A DNA stretch of 11,441 bases from JAAAPF01 sp964481035. GTDB lineage: Bacteria > Pseudomonadota > Alphaproteobacteria > Geminicoccales > Geminicoccaceae. Positions 1-5,819 of the stretch are shown here, piece after piece. Under the pieces are notes generated by a model, which saw only the letters and a list, made by a program, of their open reading frames with translations, searched no databases and was not told the DNA's origin. Each line of letters opens with the position of its first letter. The first letter of the stretch is position 1. The translations under genes were made by a program, and so were the position numbers. The DNA lies in contig CAYZSE010000112.1 of the NCBI GenBank assembly GCA_964481035.1, positions 1 to 11,441 on the forward strand, given 5' to 3'.

Positions 1-232
1 GGCGCGACCGGCGTCGGCCGCACGTTCGGCGAGCGGCGCGGGGGAAGGGGCGAGCCGTCGATCGATGGCGCGGTGGGCGCTCGACGTGGTGGGCGCCCTG
101 CGGGCGGGAAGCGTTGATGGCGAGCGATCCTCGTCGTCATGGAACGCCGCGGCGATCGCGGCGCGCGCACCACGATCTGGAGGAGGCGCGGGCGCGGACG
201 GTGCCGCTGCTCCGGCGGGGCTCGCGCGGCGT
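1..232. other. Left-edge stretch with no recognisable gene
   Basis: This very GC-rich stretch lies downstream of parE. Open frames exist on both strands, as expected from high G+C, but none has a ribosome binding site, a family motif or a normal residue composition; they read as Arg/Ala/Pro-rich. I saw no terminator after parE and no RNA gene. The same holds for the spacer 912-1127 between the parD promoter and the proB-like remnant. Confidence 0.5.
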
Positions 233-589
233 TCACGACGACGGTCGTTCGAGGCGAGCGAGCATCGTGCGGTGGTGATCGCGGCCACCGACGAACGCGC
301 CGAGGACGCGCACCTCGCGTCGGGCCTCGTCGAGGTCGAAGTAGAGCACGACGCGATCGCGCGTCAGCGTGCGCAGGCCGGCCAGCACCTCGTCGCGCGG
401 AACCGCCCGGTGCGGCTGCTCGGCGAGCGAAAGCATGAGGTCCTCGATGGCGACCAGTCGCGCCTTGGTCCGCGCGAACGCTTCCTTCGGAACCTCGCCG
501 AACCCGACATAGGCCTCGAACAGAAAGTCCGCGATGAGCGCCAGGTCCCGGTCGGTCGCGAGCGAACGGCGGACCCTATAGGTCGTCAT
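233..589 (-). CDS. parE: ParE/RelE-family type II toxin
   Basis: A 118-residue protein resembling the ParE branch of the RelE/ParE toxin superfamily. Family members are small cytoplasmic toxins held inactive by a cognate ParD; classical ParE poisons DNA gyrase. Visible signs are the N-terminal YRVRRSLATDRDLALIADF stretch (basic strand, then an amphipathic helix), a central RDRVVLYFDLDE strand, and a C-terminal VLGAFVGGRDHHRTML segment resembling the FFGGQDH-type ending common in ParE proteins. The ATG at 587-589 lies inside the end of the antitoxin gene (14-bp overlap including its stop) and has no convincing ribosome binding site of its own, so translational coupling to parD is likely. Length is slightly above the usual ~100 residues. 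The target (gyrase or ribosome) cannot be told from sequence. Family assignment is fairly sure; activity is inferred. Confidence 0.82.
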   Translation of the reverse strand: MTTYRVRRSLATDRDLALIADFLFEAYVGFGEVPKEAFARTKARLVAIEDLMLSLAEQPHRAVPRDEVLAGLRTLTRDRVVLYFDLDEARREVRVLGAFVGGRDHHRTMLARLERPSS

Positions 590-848
590 GCGCGGCGCGC
601 TTGGCCTCGAGCATGCGCTCGGTCCGGTCGCGACCCTCCTCGACGTCCACGAACGGCCCCGCGCGGCGCTCGCGCAACACGGCGCGAAGGGCCGCCACCT
701 CCGCCTCGTGGGCTTCCGTCTCGCGGCGAACCATCTCCAGCCCGTGCTGCAGCACCGCGCTGAGGCTGGAAAACCGCCCCGACCGGACGAGCGCTCGCGC
801 GAACGCCTCTTGCTCGGCCGTCAACGAAATCGAAGCCTTCACCGACAT
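576..848 (-). CDS. parD: ParD-family antitoxin
   Basis: A 90-residue antitoxin. The N-terminus MSVKASISLTAEQEAFARAL gives the short beta strand plus helix of a ribbon-helix-helix DNA-binding fold. It is followed by GRFSSLSAVLQHGLEMV, the ParD-type second helix region, and a charged C-terminal half (residues ~38-90, rich in E, R and A) of the kind that wraps the toxin. An ATG 18 codons upstream exists, but the start at 846-848 is preferred: it has a GGAGGGAGCG ribosome binding site just before it, and the homologous region begins exactly there. The longer reading would also run through the probable promoter. It is the first gene of the operon and overlaps parE by 14 bp. ParD-ParE complexes normally repress their own promoter, and a dyad sits just upstream at 871-900. 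The assignment is confident at family level. Confidence 0.85.
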   Translation of the reverse strand: MSVKASISLTAEQEAFARALVRSGRFSSLSAVLQHGLEMVRRETEAHEAEVAALRAVLRERRAGPFVDVEEGRDRTERMLEAKRAAHDDL

Positions 849-870
849 TCGCTCCCTCCCCCCGAAGAAC

Positions 871-911
871 GCTACCCGTGATAAAATACTACTGGGTAGC
901 ATTCCTGGCCA
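871..911 (-). promoter_or_regulatory. Candidate parDE promoter and autorepression operator
   Basis: A perfect 7-bp inverted repeat, GCTACCC (871-877) and GGGTAGC (894-900), flanks an AT-rich core in otherwise very GC-rich DNA. On the minus strand a weak sigma70-like pair can be read: TGGCCA (911-906), a 17-bp spacer, then TATTTT (888-883). This would put transcription start about 25-30 nt before the parD ATG. The dyad brackets the -10 region, as expected for an operator bound by a ribbon-helix-helix antitoxin. The dyad is seen directly; promoter activity and ParD binding are inferred. Confidence 0.45.
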
Positions 912-1127
912 GCGTCGATGCGAGCATGGCCGGCATGGACGCAGGGGCGGCGCGCCGACGAACCCGACGCTGTTCCTACGACCCGCGGTCGCGGCCGCTG
1001 CACGACACCGTCCGTCGACGGCGCGGGGGACCGGCCCGCCCGTCCGCGCGACGGGTCGCGCCTCGTCGGCCGGGGGTGCCGCCGCGGAGCGCGGTCGGGG
1101 CGGGCCGGCGGGGCCGCGTTCGGCGGC

Positions 1128-1292
1128 TCAGAGGAGGACGAGGTGGTCGCGGTGGATCATCTCGTCGCGGCCGCGAAAGCCGAGGATGCGCTCGGTCGCC
1201 TCGCTCTTCTGGCCGGCGACGCGCCGGGCGTCGGCGGCGTCGTCGGCGCAGAGCCCCTTGGCGCCGTGGTGCCTGCGGCCGGGGCGCGGATC
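1128..1292 (-). pseudogene. Remnant resembling the C-terminus of glutamate 5-kinase (proB)
   Basis: Read on the minus strand, this open stretch of 54 codons ends at a TGA (1130-1128) and has no plausible start. Its last part reads GAKGLCADDAADARRVAGQKS, changing to ERILGFRGRDEMIHRDHLVLL in the same frame. This closely resembles the end of the PUA domain of alphaproteobacterial ProB (typically ...ILGYRGRDEMIHRDDLVL). ProB phosphorylates glutamate in proline synthesis; a full enzyme is about 370 residues, so only the last ~45-50 are left. Upstream of about 1292 the frame loses all resemblance and runs into the 3' end of the methyltransferase gene, whose own stop is at 1299-1297. No proA or other proB part is visible. 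I read it as a decayed 3' fragment left by a rearrangement. The match is recognised from memory, not from a search. Confidence 0.6.
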
Positions 1293-1296
1293 GGGC

Positions 1297-2229
1297 TCAG
1301 CCCGGCGCGGCCGAGGCGGGGACGAGGCCGGCTTCGATGGTCATGCCCAGGCCCTCGAGGCGCTCGCGCAGGCAGCGGATGTGCGCCGGCCCGACCTCAC
1401 AGCAGCCGCCGACGATGGCGGCACCGGCGTCGACCCAGCGCAGCGCGTGGTCGGCATAGGTCTCGGGCGTGAGATCGAGCCGGCGCTGGAGGCCCTCGAT
1501 GCTGCCGCCGGGGGCGAGCGCGTCGACCTCGACGAAGCCGTTGGCGTAGCCGCCGAAGGGGATGGCGAGCGGCGCGATCGCCTCGACCGCGCGATCGACC
1601 GCCTCGGGCGTCGAGCAATTGACCAGCACGGCCTCGGCGCCGGCCGCCATCGCCGCCGCGGCCGCCGCCGCCACGGGCTCGCCCGAGCGCAGCTTGGCGC
1701 CCGCGTCGTCGGCGACGGTAAAGGCGCACCAGACGGGCCTGCCCGAAGCGGCCGCCGCCGTCGTCGCCGCCACGCCCTCGCGGATCGCCGACATCGTCTC
1801 GGCGATGAAGAGGTCCACCGCGGCGGCCTGCAGGTCGGCGAGACGGGCGTAGGTCGCGGCCAGGACCGCGTCCGCGGGCACGAGGTCGGCGCGGTAGCTC
1901 GCGACCAGGGGCGGCAGGCAGCCGGCGATGCGCACGTCGTCGCCGTCCCGTGCCTGCGCGGCGGCGTCGAGCGCCGCCGCGATGAGCGTCGCCAGCGCTG
2001 CCGGATCGCCGTCGCGGGCAAGCCGCTGCGGGGTGAGGGCGTAGCTGTTGACCGTCAGCACCCGCGCGCCGGCGACCTTGAAGTCCTCGTGCACGGCGCG
2101 CACCAGCGCCGGCGCCTCGAGCAGCGCCTCGGCCGAGAAGAGCGGCGTCGGGGGCACGCCGCGGCGCCGCACCAGCTCCGTGCCCATCCCGCCGTCCAAG
2201 AGAACGACCCCGCGCCCGTGCTCGATCAT
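1297..2229 (-). CDS. Homocysteine S-methyltransferase family protein (MmuM/BHMT-like)
   Basis: A 310-residue cytoplasmic enzyme of the zinc-dependent homocysteine methyltransferase family, which makes methionine by moving a methyl group from S-methylmethionine, betaine or a similar donor to homocysteine. The start of the TIM barrel, LLDGGMGTEL (10-19), is typical. The three zinc ligands are present: the cysteine of NCS (C205) and the pair in GGCC (C276, C277), followed by EVGPAHI. The single-domain length fits MmuM or BHMT, not MetH. The ATG at 2227-2229 is chosen because GGAGGT lies 5 nt upstream and homology begins there; the open frame continues to 2496, but that part is unlike the family. 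Residues 187-200 are very alanine-rich (GCC/GCG codons). The gene stands alone, divergent from the TAXI gene. The methyl donor cannot be told from sequence. Confidence 0.85.
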   Translation of the reverse strand: MIEHGRGVVLLDGGMGTELVRRRGVPPTPLFSAEALLEAPALVRAVHEDFKVAGARVLTVNSYALTPQRLARDGDPAALATLIAAALDAAAQARDGDDVRIAGCLPPLVASYRADLVPADAVLAATYARLADLQAAAVDLFIAETMSAIREGVAATTAAAASGRPVWCAFTVADDAGAKLRSGEPVAAAAAAAMAAGAEAVLVNCSTPEAVDRAVEAIAPLAIPFGGYANGFVEVDALAPGGSIEGLQRRLDLTPETYADHALRWVDAGAAIVGGCCEVGPAHIRCLRERLEGLGMTIEAGLVPASAAPG

Positions 2230-2529
2230 CGCCACCTCCACGCCCGGGACAACGCGCCGCCTCCATCGACGTTGCCCGCATTCATCTCGCGACCGCCCGT
2301 CCGAGCGCACGGCCGTGGGCCGCAGGCTGCCGCGAGCGAGCGGCACGTCGCAAGCTCGTGCTCGTTGACGCAATCCAAGCGTGCAGCTTTGGCGCATTCG
2401 GATGTGCGGCATCCGAATGCGCCGCTGCACTGGCGGCCAGGCGAGCGCTCCGCTCGATGAGATCGCCAAACATCCGCACGAGCCGAAAGCCCGCATTGTG
2501 AGGTCGGGTTCGGCGTCCTATCAGAAGCC
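2230..2529. promoter_or_regulatory. Divergent intergenic region between methyltransferase and TAXI genes
   Basis: This 300-bp stretch has no credible gene and must carry the start signals for both divergent neighbours. I could not pick a convincing -35/-10 pair for either; a TTGACG occurs at 2365-2370 on the plus strand without a good -10. Besides the inverted repeat at 2381-2430, a second possible hairpin lies in the leader of the TAXI gene: GCCGAA (2482-2487) plus CCCG (2490-2493) pairs with CGGG (2505-2508) plus TTCGGC (2509-2514), ending 15 nt before the start codon. Confidence 0.5.
2381..2430. repeat. Long inverted repeat (cruciform) in a divergent intergenic region
   Basis: The core arms GGCGCATTCGGATG (2391-2404) and CATCCGAATGCGCC (2410-2423) are perfect 14-bp complements around a 5-nt loop, TGCGG. 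The pairing continues outside as GTGCAGC (2381-2387) with GCTGCAC (2424-2430), giving 21 paired positions with only a TTT bulge (2388-2390) on one side. Two small hairpins follow at 2430-2440 (CTGG/CCAG) and 2442-2456 (CGAGCG/CGCTCG). No T-run follows on either strand, and the flanking genes diverge, so a terminator is unlikely. It could be an operator, a structured leader or small RNA, or a palindromic repeat element. No second copy is visible in the window. Confidence 0.75.
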
Positions 2530-3555
2530 ATGGCGCATTTGGCACGGCTCGGTCGGCGTCGTCTCCTCTCGCTGCTCGCGGCCGGCGCGGTCGGGCCGGC
2601 GCTCGGTCGTGCCGACGGCGTGCGCAACTTTTCGATCGCCACGGGCGATCCGACGGGCACCTACTACCTGATCGCCGGCCTCATCGCGGGCATCATCACC
2701 TCGCCGCCGGGCGGCGATCCCTGCCGACCCGGCGAGGCGTGCGGCGTGCCGGGGCTGATCGCGCTCGTCCAGAGCACCGCCGGCTCCGTCGCCAACCTCG
2801 AAGGCCTCGTCGACCGCCGATACGACAGCGCCTTTTGCCAATCCGATGTCGCCTTCGCAGCATGGCAAGGCGACGCACCGTTCGACCCCGAGCGGTTCCG
2901 CGATCTCCGCGCGCTCGCGGCGCTCTACCCCGAGATCGTCCAGCTGGTGGTGCGCGACGGCGCGGCGGAGCCGCCCCGTCGGCTGGCCGCGGGCTTGCCG
3001 CGATCGGGAACCCTGGTCACGGCGCCGATCGTCCTGCCGGCGTTCGGCCTCGATCCGGCCCAGGTCGAGCTCTTGCCGTTGGGCGCCTCACGGTCCCTCG
3101 AGGCGATGGGCCGGAAGGAGATCGACGGGTTCATGACCGTGGCGGGGGTGCCGACGCCGGTGGTGGCCGAGGCGATCGAGCGCTACGGCGGTCGCCTGCG
3201 GTCGGTCGTGCCGGCTGCCGCGTGGAACGTCGTCCTCGAGCGCTCCCATCTTCGCCTCGCAACGCTCCCCCCGGGGCTCTACGGCCAGCCGCGCGCCGCA
3301 GCAGCGGTGGCGGTGCCGGCGCTGTGGCTGGTCCGCGCGGACCTTTCGGCCGACCTCGCGGACGCCTTGGTGGCGGCGATCTGGGACCCTGCCGTGCGGG
3401 CGGTGCTCGACGAGGGTCATCCGGCCGGACGTCACATGACGCTGACGACGGCGCTGAAGGGCGTGAGCGTGCCCTTGCATCCCGGCGCCGAGCGCTTCTA
3501 CCGGAGGGCCGGCCTGCTGCGCGGGACGCCGAACGGCGGCTCCCTCACGCCCTGA
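2530..3555 (+). CDS. TAXI-family TRAP transporter solute-binding protein
   Basis: A 341-residue periplasmic binding protein of the TAXI (TRAP-associated extracytoplasmic immunogenic) family, the ligand receptor of some TRAP secondary transporters. Residues 1-28 form a signal peptide: GRRRLLS followed by a hydrophobic LLAAGAVGPAL, with cleavage likely near A28. The twin arginines make Tat export possible. Family marks are IATGDPTGTYYLIAGLIA (36-53), QSTAGSVANLEGL (81-93) and AFCQSDVAFAAW (101-112), with the C-terminal VPLHPGAERFYRRAG (314-328). C65 and C71 in the DPCRPGEACGVPG segment may form a disulfide. The ATG at 2530 has only a weak AGAAG nearby, but no better start is in frame. No TRAP membrane subunit (DctQM-type) lies beside it, so it is an orphan receptor here. 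Its 3' end overlaps ctrA by 11 bp, convergently. The ligand is unknown. Confidence 0.82.
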   Translation: MAHLARLGRRRLLSLLAAGAVGPALGRADGVRNFSIATGDPTGTYYLIAGLIAGIITSPPGGDPCRPGEACGVPGLIALVQSTAGSVANLEGLVDRRYDSAFCQSDVAFAAWQGDAPFDPERFRDLRALAALYPEIVQLVVRDGAAEPPRRLAAGLPRSGTLVTAPIVLPAFGLDPAQVELLPLGASRSLEAMGRKEIDGFMTVAGVPTPVVAEAIERYGGRLRSVVPAAAWNVVLERSHLRLATLPPGLYGQPRAAAAVAVPALWLVRADLSADLADALVAAIWDPAVRAVLDEGHPAGRHMTLTTALKGVSVPLHPGAERFYRRAGLLRGTPNGGSLTP

Positions 3556-3564
3556 GGGCGCTGC
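3536..3564. terminator. Hairpin carrying the stop codons of two convergent genes; possible bidirectional terminator
   Basis: CCCTCA (3542-3547) and TGAGGG (3553-3558) form a perfect stem around a 5-nt loop. After one mismatch (3541 x 3559) the stem continues for five more pairs, one of them G-U (3536-3540 with 3560-3564). The TGA of the plus-strand TAXI gene (3553-3555) and the reverse-read TGA of ctrA (3547-3545) lie on opposite arms. No strong T-tract follows, so it is at best a weak intrinsic terminator or an RNA 3'-end stabiliser. The structure is seen; the function is inferred. Confidence 0.45.
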
Positions 3565-4309
3565 GGCTTTCGCTCTCGGCCATGGCGACGAAGTCGCTCG
3601 CGGCCGCCAGATCGCTCGCATCGACGCTCTGCGCGTCGGGGTCCTTCAGCGCGTAGCCCCGCCCCCACACCGTCTCGATGTAGTGCTCGTCGTCGTTCGC
3701 CTGCGCGATCTTCTTCCTGAGCTTGCAGATGAACACGTCGATGATCTTGAGCTCGGGCTCGTCCATGCCGCCGTAGAGATGGTCGAGGAACATCTCCTTG
3801 GTCAGCGTGACACCCTTGCGCAGGGAGAGCAGCTCGAGAATGCTGTACTCCTTGCCGGTCACGTGCAGGCGCTTGCCTTTGACCTCGACCGTGCGGGTAT
3901 CGAAGTTGACGGTCAGGTTGCCGGTGCGGATCACCGATTCCGAGTGCCCCTTCGAGCGCCGGACCACGGCGTGGATCCGCGCCGTGAGCTCCTCGGCGTA
4001 GAACGGCTTGGTCACATAGTCGTCGGCGCCGCCGGCCAGTCCCTTGACCTTGTCGTCGACCTCGAGCCGCCCCGACAGGATCAAGATGGGCGTGCGGACC
4101 TTGGAGCCACGCATCCGGCGGACGACGTCGTAGCCGTCGATGTCCGGCAGGGTGAGGTCGAGCAGGATGATGTCGAAGTCGTAGAGCTTGGCGAGCTCGA
4201 TGGCGTCCTCGCCGAAGGAGGTCGGCTCGAAGATGATGCTTTCGCGGCTCAACGCGGTTTGAATCAGCTTCTGTGAGAAGGGATCGTCCTCGACCACCAG
4301 GGCGCGCAT
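3545..4309 (-). CDS. ctrA: CtrA-type cell-cycle response regulator
   Basis: A 254-residue OmpR-class response regulator. In alphaproteobacteria CtrA is activated by the CckA-ChpT phosphorelay and controls cell-cycle, motility and other promoters through TTAA-type boxes. The receiver domain (1-~115) has the acidic pocket E7/D8/D9, phospho-acceptor D51 (ILLDLTLP), S79 and K101 (TKPF). The winged-helix domain (~125-224) carries the stretches TGKEYSILELLSLRKG, TLTKEMFLDHLYGGMDEPEL, KIIDVFICKLRKK and ETVWGRGY, almost as in Caulobacter CtrA. The receiver is less canonical between residues 10 and 35. After RGYALKDP there is a ~30-residue tail rich in A, S and D, ending ALRA, longer than in the ~231-residue Caulobacter protein and without its terminal Ala-Ala. 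The ATG at 4307-4309 has GGAG about 8 nt upstream. It is divergent from fliI, which suggests but does not prove direct control of flagellar genes. Confidence 0.88.
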   Translation of the reverse strand: MRALVVEDDPFSQKLIQTALSRESIIFEPTSFGEDAIELAKLYDFDIILLDLTLPDIDGYDVVRRMRGSKVRTPILILSGRLEVDDKVKGLAGGADDYVTKPFYAEELTARIHAVVRRSKGHSESVIRTGNLTVNFDTRTVEVKGKRLHVTGKEYSILELLSLRKGVTLTKEMFLDHLYGGMDEPELKIIDVFICKLRKKIAQANDDEHYIETVWGRGYALKDPDAQSVDASDLAAASDFVAMAESESRSALRA

Positions 4310-4499
4310 CGTCGTCTCCTCATCATCACGTCACGGCCCAGGCGCAATCAAAGCGAGCTTATCAATGCCGCAAAGCTCGTGTAGCGTGCATCGTCGGGCA
4401 GTCGTCGACCCGGGCTGCGATCCATGTCGGCAAGATGCGGGCCAAAGCTTTAAACATTGTAAATGAAACCGGTGCTAAGCATGCGGCGAGAGGTGATGC
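4310..4499. promoter_or_regulatory. Divergent ctrA / fliI promoter region with a possible CtrA half-site pair
   Basis: This 190-bp gap must contain the start signals for ctrA (leftward) and fliI-fliJ (rightward). Its one AT-rich island, at 4446-4470, reads TTTAAACATTGTAAATG: a TTAA half-site (4450-4453) followed after 6-7 nt by TAAA/AAAT, an imperfect match to the CtrA pattern TTAA-N7-TTAA. A TACAAT hexamer can also be read there on the minus strand, without a good -35. The fliI ribosome binding site is GAGAGGTG just before its ATG. CtrA binding is only a suggestion. Confidence 0.35.
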
Positions 4500-5819
4500 A
4501 TGCAACGTCTCGTTGAAACACTCGCCGACCTGCCCCGCTGGACCCTGTCCGGCCGGATCGTCGCGGCCCGCGCGTCGGCGTTGCATTGCGCCGGGCTCGG
4601 CGGCCTCGTCGCCGTCGGCGACAGCTGCCGCATCGCCCGCGGCGCCGACCGCGAGCCGCTCTTGGCCGAGGTCGCCGCCTTTCAGGGCGACACGACGATC
4701 CTTCTGCCCTACGGCGACAACCGCGACGTCGCGCTCGGTGCCCGGGTGGAGGTGGTGGCGAGCCTCGCCGGTGTCGCGCCGGGGCCCAACTGGCTCGGCC
4801 GGACGCTCGATCCGCTCGCCCGCCCGCTCGACGGGATGCCGCCGCCCATGCCCGGTGGCCGCCGGCACGCCCTCTACGGCGGGCCGCCCGAGGCGACGCG
4901 CCGCCGCCCGCTCGGGGCCCGCATGGCGCTGGGGGTGCGCGCGCTCGATCTCTTCGTGCCCTGCCGCCGCGGGCAGAGGCTCGGCATCTTCGCGGGCTCG
5001 GGTGTCGGCAAGTCGACGCTCTTGTCGATGATCGCGAGCCACGCCGAGGCGGATTGCCTCGTCATCGGGCTGATCGGCGAGCGCGGTCGCGAGGTCAACG
5101 AGTTCCTCAACGACACCCTCGACGAGGCGGCGCGCCGGCGCGCCGTCACCGTCGTCGCCACCTCCGACCAACCGGCGATGCTGCGCCGCCGCGCCGCCTG
5201 GCTCACCCTCACCATCGCCGAGGCGCTGCGCGACCAGGGCCGCTCCGTCGTCTGCCTCGTCGACAGCCTCACCCGCTTCGCCACGGCCTTGCGCGAGGTC
5301 TATCTGGCGGCCGGCGAGCCGCCCGCGACCCGCGGCTATCCGCCCAGCGTGTTCGCCGAGCTGCCGCGCCTGCTGGAGCGCGCCGGACCCGGCACGGGCG
5401 ATGGCGAGATCACAGGCCTCTTCACCGTCCTCACCGAGGGCGACGACACCGAGGAGCCGGTCGCCGACCAGACCCGCTCGATCCTCGACGGCCACGTCGT
5501 CCTCGACCGCAAGATCGCCGAGGGTGGCCGCTATCCCGCCATCGACGTCTTGAAGAGCCTGTCGCGCACGGCCGGCACGGCCTACGGCGCGGGCGAGGCC
5601 GAGCTCGTGCGGCGCGCCCGCCGGCTCCTGCAAGCCCATGCCGAGACGGCCGACCTCTTACGGCTCGGCGCCTACGCGCCCGGCGCCGATCCGCTCGTCG
5701 ACGAGGCCATCGCCAAGGTGCCACGCATCGAGGCGATCTTGAGCCAGGCCCCCCACGAGCCGGTCGAGGCCGCCCCCTTCGCGCACCTCGCCGAAGCGCT
5801 CGGCGGCGCGTCGCCATGA
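4500..5819 (+). CDS. fliI: Flagellar type III export ATPase FliI
   Basis: A 439-residue ATPase of the F1-beta-like type III secretion family, which sits at the cytoplasmic face of the flagellar export gate and, with FliH and FliJ, helps deliver export substrates. The N-terminal beta-barrel domain (~1-95) is followed by the nucleotide-binding domain: Walker A AGSGVGKST (165-173, K171), catalytic glutamate in IGERGREV (E194), Walker B VCLVDS (251-256, D255), and the family signature GYPPSVFAELP (279-289). The C-terminal part has EGGRYPAIDVLKSLSR (341-356). The length is normal and all key residues are intact. The ATG at 4500 follows GAGAGGTG at a suitable distance. It overlaps fliJ as ATGA, so the two are translationally coupled. 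Other flagellar genes (fliH, fliF, fliG) are not in the window. Confidence 0.95.
   Translation: MQRLVETLADLPRWTLSGRIVAARASALHCAGLGGLVAVGDSCRIARGADREPLLAEVAAFQGDTTILLPYGDNRDVALGARVEVVASLAGVAPGPNWLGRTLDPLARPLDGMPPPMPGGRRHALYGGPPEATRRRPLGARMALGVRALDLFVPCRRGQRLGIFAGSGVGKSTLLSMIASHAEADCLVIGLIGERGREVNEFLNDTLDEAARRRAVTVVATSDQPAMLRRRAAWLTLTIAEALRDQGRSVVCLVDSLTRFATALREVYLAAGEPPATRGYPPSVFAELPRLLERAGPGTGDGEITGLFTVLTEGDDTEEPVADQTRSILDGHVVLDRKIAEGGRYPAIDVLKSLSRTAGTAYGAGEAELVRRARRLLQAHAETADLLRLGAYAPGADPLVDEAIAKVPRIEAILSQAPHEPVEAAPFAHLAEALGGASP

Noticed and set aside
1645..1675. GCC-rich triplet run as a possible slippage or phase-variation tract
   Set aside because: It encodes an alanine-rich helix (residues ~187-197 of the methyltransferase) with mixed GCC/GCG codons. 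The triplet period would not shift the frame.
2381..2430. Integron attC site or insertion-sequence end
   Set aside because: The bulged hairpin shape is suggestive, but there are no GTT/AAC core sites, no integrase or transposase, and no target-site duplication that I can see.
601..2460. A 619-codon plus-strand open frame across parD, the proB-like remnant and the methyltransferase
   Set aside because: It is antisense to a gene with clear motifs and a good ribosome binding site, is very rich in Arg, Ala and Gly, and shows no family feature. Long shadow frames are expected at this G+C.
2230..2496. An 89-codon upstream extension of the methyltransferase
   Set aside because: The extension is Arg/Ser-rich, unlike the family, and runs through the inverted repeat. 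GGAGGT stands directly before the ATG at 2229.
4586..5815. An Arg-rich frame inside fliI that is continuous with the true fliJ frame
   Set aside because: Only the part from 5816 on is fliJ. The upstream part is a frame-shifted shadow of fliI, not an N-terminal extension.
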